Under the pieces are notes generated by a model that made no database searches, had not been told where the DNA came from, and worked only from the letters and a program-made list of their open reading frames with translations. Positions 63,501 through 64,000 of a stretch of 64,000 bases of DNA are shown piece after piece (the first letter of the stretch is position 1; every line of letters starts with the position of its first letter). Origin of the DNA: Saccharothrix carnea (lineage in GTDB: Bacteria; Actinomycetota; Actinomycetes; Mycobacteriales; Pseudonocardiaceae); NCBI RefSeq assembly GCF_003014735.1, contig NZ_PYAX01000005.1, forward strand, positions 310,001 through 374,000, read 5' to 3'. A program made the translations under genes and the position numbers.

Positions 63501-64000
63501 GCGGGGTAGTCGGCCAGGCCGACCCACGGGTGGCCGTGGTGGTCCTCGGGCTGGCCGAGCAGGTAGCCGAGGCCGAGCTGGTTCTCGATCGCGATCACCA
63601 CGACGCCGTCGTCGGCGACCGCGCCCGCCACGTCGGCGAGCATCGCGGCCGGGCCGTCGCCGTAGACCGGCGAGTACTCCAGCACCCCGCACAGCAGCGC
63701 CAGGTCGAACTCGCCGTGCCCGCTCAGCCCCGATGCGTCGGCGGTGACGATCCGCACGTCCGGCAGGTCGCGGCAGCGCTCGGCCGCCGCGGCGGCCCGG
63801 GACGGCGTGCCCTCGACCCCGACGACCCGCGCCCCGGCCTCGCCGAGGGCGCGGGTGAGCACGCCGCTGCCGCAGCCGACGTCCAGCACCCGCAGGCCCT
63901 CGTGCACGTTCAGCGGTGCGAGCAACGCCGTGCGCTGGGGCGAGAAGTGGTAGGTGAGCACCCAGTCCGTGAGGTCGGCCGCCAGTTCCACCGACTCGGA
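60590..64000 (-). CDS. Multidomain methyltransferase / kinase-like / coiled-coil / GT2 protein (5' end missing)
   Basis: The frame is open to the right edge, so at least 1136 residues are encoded and the true start lies outside. In order: a class I SAM methyltransferase (VLDVGCGSGVLTRAL near 63890, FDLALLCGVLEYSP near 63680); a phosphotransferase-like region with LDVHPGNVIVLPDG and RIDLEW near 62830; a long coiled coil (about 62100-62450); an Ig/carbohydrate-binding-like beta region (about 61650-61900); and a GT2 domain (AICLATYRAPRRHFAEQV near 61570, SDDGSDAE, and SDQDDLWDADKL near 61300). It probably caps or modifies and extends a surface polysaccharide, like WbdD-type methyltransferase-kinases joined to a glycosyltransferase. 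Confidence 0.88.
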   Translation of the reverse strand, partial: SESVELAADLTDWVLTYHFSPQRTALLAPLNVHEGLRVLDVGCGSGVLTRALGEAGARVVGVEGTPSRAAAAAERCRDLPDVRIVTADASGLSGHGEFDLALLCGVLEYSPVYGDGPAAMLADVAGAVADDGVVVIAIENQLGLGYLLGQPEDHHGHPWVGLADYPAPGAKTWSRARLRELLAGAGLTAQRWLLPYPDYKLPRVILDERVHELADASDTVDKLVRDPLLGVFGGASTAVAVRSPHRRAVADGFGPAVAPSFLVVAGRTPEAVEKATRPGLGWLVNAGRQPKWRRSRRLTEDLRLSAVRGEGGTAGWLRQAPAVDEPLLPGAPLDRLLLDALAEHDLDAVRDLLELWRSCCTVDARPFADDGTHPYLPGRPDVPVLPPDHLDVHPGNVIVLPDGTPQRIDLEWQAGVGVDAELVLVRALVEFAREVMRCGAAHPWPAETSIKQLVLHLADLIGLAEAARDRWAELVAAESELQELVTGARARDVREVLAVELDAPGRTRLWERGRLDEVRATLADHERLAAELAQLSAELGVPTGSLTAEVRRRREDAAEREQRLRAEFSRLDGEFGKALVELASAETERADAVRELDEQRATSAELVERLSEENARLRAELDRLKSSALVRAGRDYLWPAARLARGTRDLLLGRGGEEPDDVLRRIGNRVPAVAPLLGSRVRQVSERDDRLWFAVDVPAEVTVGRGQVVDLEGWATHADLPVRHVEVVADGRTFRATTGHPRPDVAAAIGGEPNSGFRARVPVREGTVPLELVVTLVDGTALRRELPAVRGLRRAVEPVDVSWPADGPRVAICLATYRAPRRHFAEQVESIRAQTHANWVCLISDDGSDAEGLAVLRDVVGDDPRFVVVEHDENVGFYRNFERALSLVPVDADLVALSDQDDLWDADKLAVLVSRFADPAVQLAYCDMRLVDDAGEVVARSVWSDRANQSTDLEQLLLLNTVTGAASMVRADLVRERVLPLPPGTLSAYHDQWIAACALSVGKISFVDRALHSYRQHGANVTGWQTPRLADGLPGLRGLAAAGVGVGVRRLAARQAELDHITEHELRRIAQFATVLLMRNQDRLAPDDELRLTRLAEAEHRLWPLVRLALEGEERPQTAGAERRLLAAALLRRAQR

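Overview
The window is about 72% G+C and reads as the chromosome of a filamentous actinomycete, most likely family Pseudonocardiaceae (Saccharothrix/Actinosynnema/Lentzea-like). That placement is inferred from gene content and protein style, not from a search. The first 27 kb is the conserved actinobacterial region next to oriC. The order is recF (5' end outside the window), a DUF721 gene, gyrB, gyrA, a DUF3566 membrane protein, tRNA-Ile, a 39-residue DLW-39 protein and tRNA-Ala. After a short local insertion (DoxX, a lipoprotein, a coiled-coil protein) come ppiA, a rhomboid protease, a PH-domain protein, crgA, a class E sortase, fprA, trpG/pabA, and the cell-wall growth/signalling operon pknB-pknA-pbpA-rodA-pstP-fhaB-fhaA. 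This matches the Rv0003-Rv0020c region of Mycobacterium tuberculosis, except that a sortase plus a 52-residue membrane protein stand where DUF881 Rv0012 lies, and fprA is added. gyrA carries a 421-residue intein inserted directly after the catalytic tyrosine.

From about 27.4 kb (tRNA-Leu) onward the content is accessory. 28-36 kb holds an NAD(P)-binding epimerase-like protein, a divergent pair (sugar-lactone oxidase and PLP amino-acid deaminase/aldolase), a TetR regulator and a GH1 beta-glucosidase/MFS/SDR operon. 36-41 kb holds a helix-turn-helix/TPR regulator facing two small unknown genes, a phosphotransferase, small hypotheticals and an NmrA-like protein. 41-44 kb is a copper module (YcnI-CopC-CopD plus a membrane protein). 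44-50 kb holds a BCCT osmolyte transporter, a DUF6474 protein, a TM0106-type nuclease, an HSD10-like dehydrogenase and UDP-glucose dehydrogenase. 50-56 kb holds a gamma-glutamyltransferase, a small secreted protein, a helix-turn-helix/DUF397 fusion, a VapBC-type toxin-antitoxin pair and a two-component system. 56-64 kb is an exopolysaccharide region: an AlgX/AlgJ-like SGNH protein, a polysaccharide pyruvyltransferase-like protein, a GT2 glycosyltransferase, and a very large methyltransferase/kinase-like/coiled-coil/GT2 protein that runs off the right edge.

Regulatory structure is readable in places. About a dozen genes have a TANNNT -10 box exactly 6-7 nt before the start codon, implying leaderless mRNAs and fixing those starts. 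An IdeR/DtxR iron box overlaps the -10 of fprA. A perfect 9-bp inverted repeat overlaps the vapBC promoter. DnaA-box-like clusters lie at the recF/DUF721 junction and upstream of the PH-domain gene. Strong hairpin terminators close many operons. No insertion sequence, prophage, CRISPR array or rRNA gene was seen. The most unusual items are the gyrA intein, the HTH-DUF397 fusion lacking its DUF5753 sensor domain, a 42-residue membrane ORF at the edge of the polysaccharide locus, and the four-part protein at the right edge.
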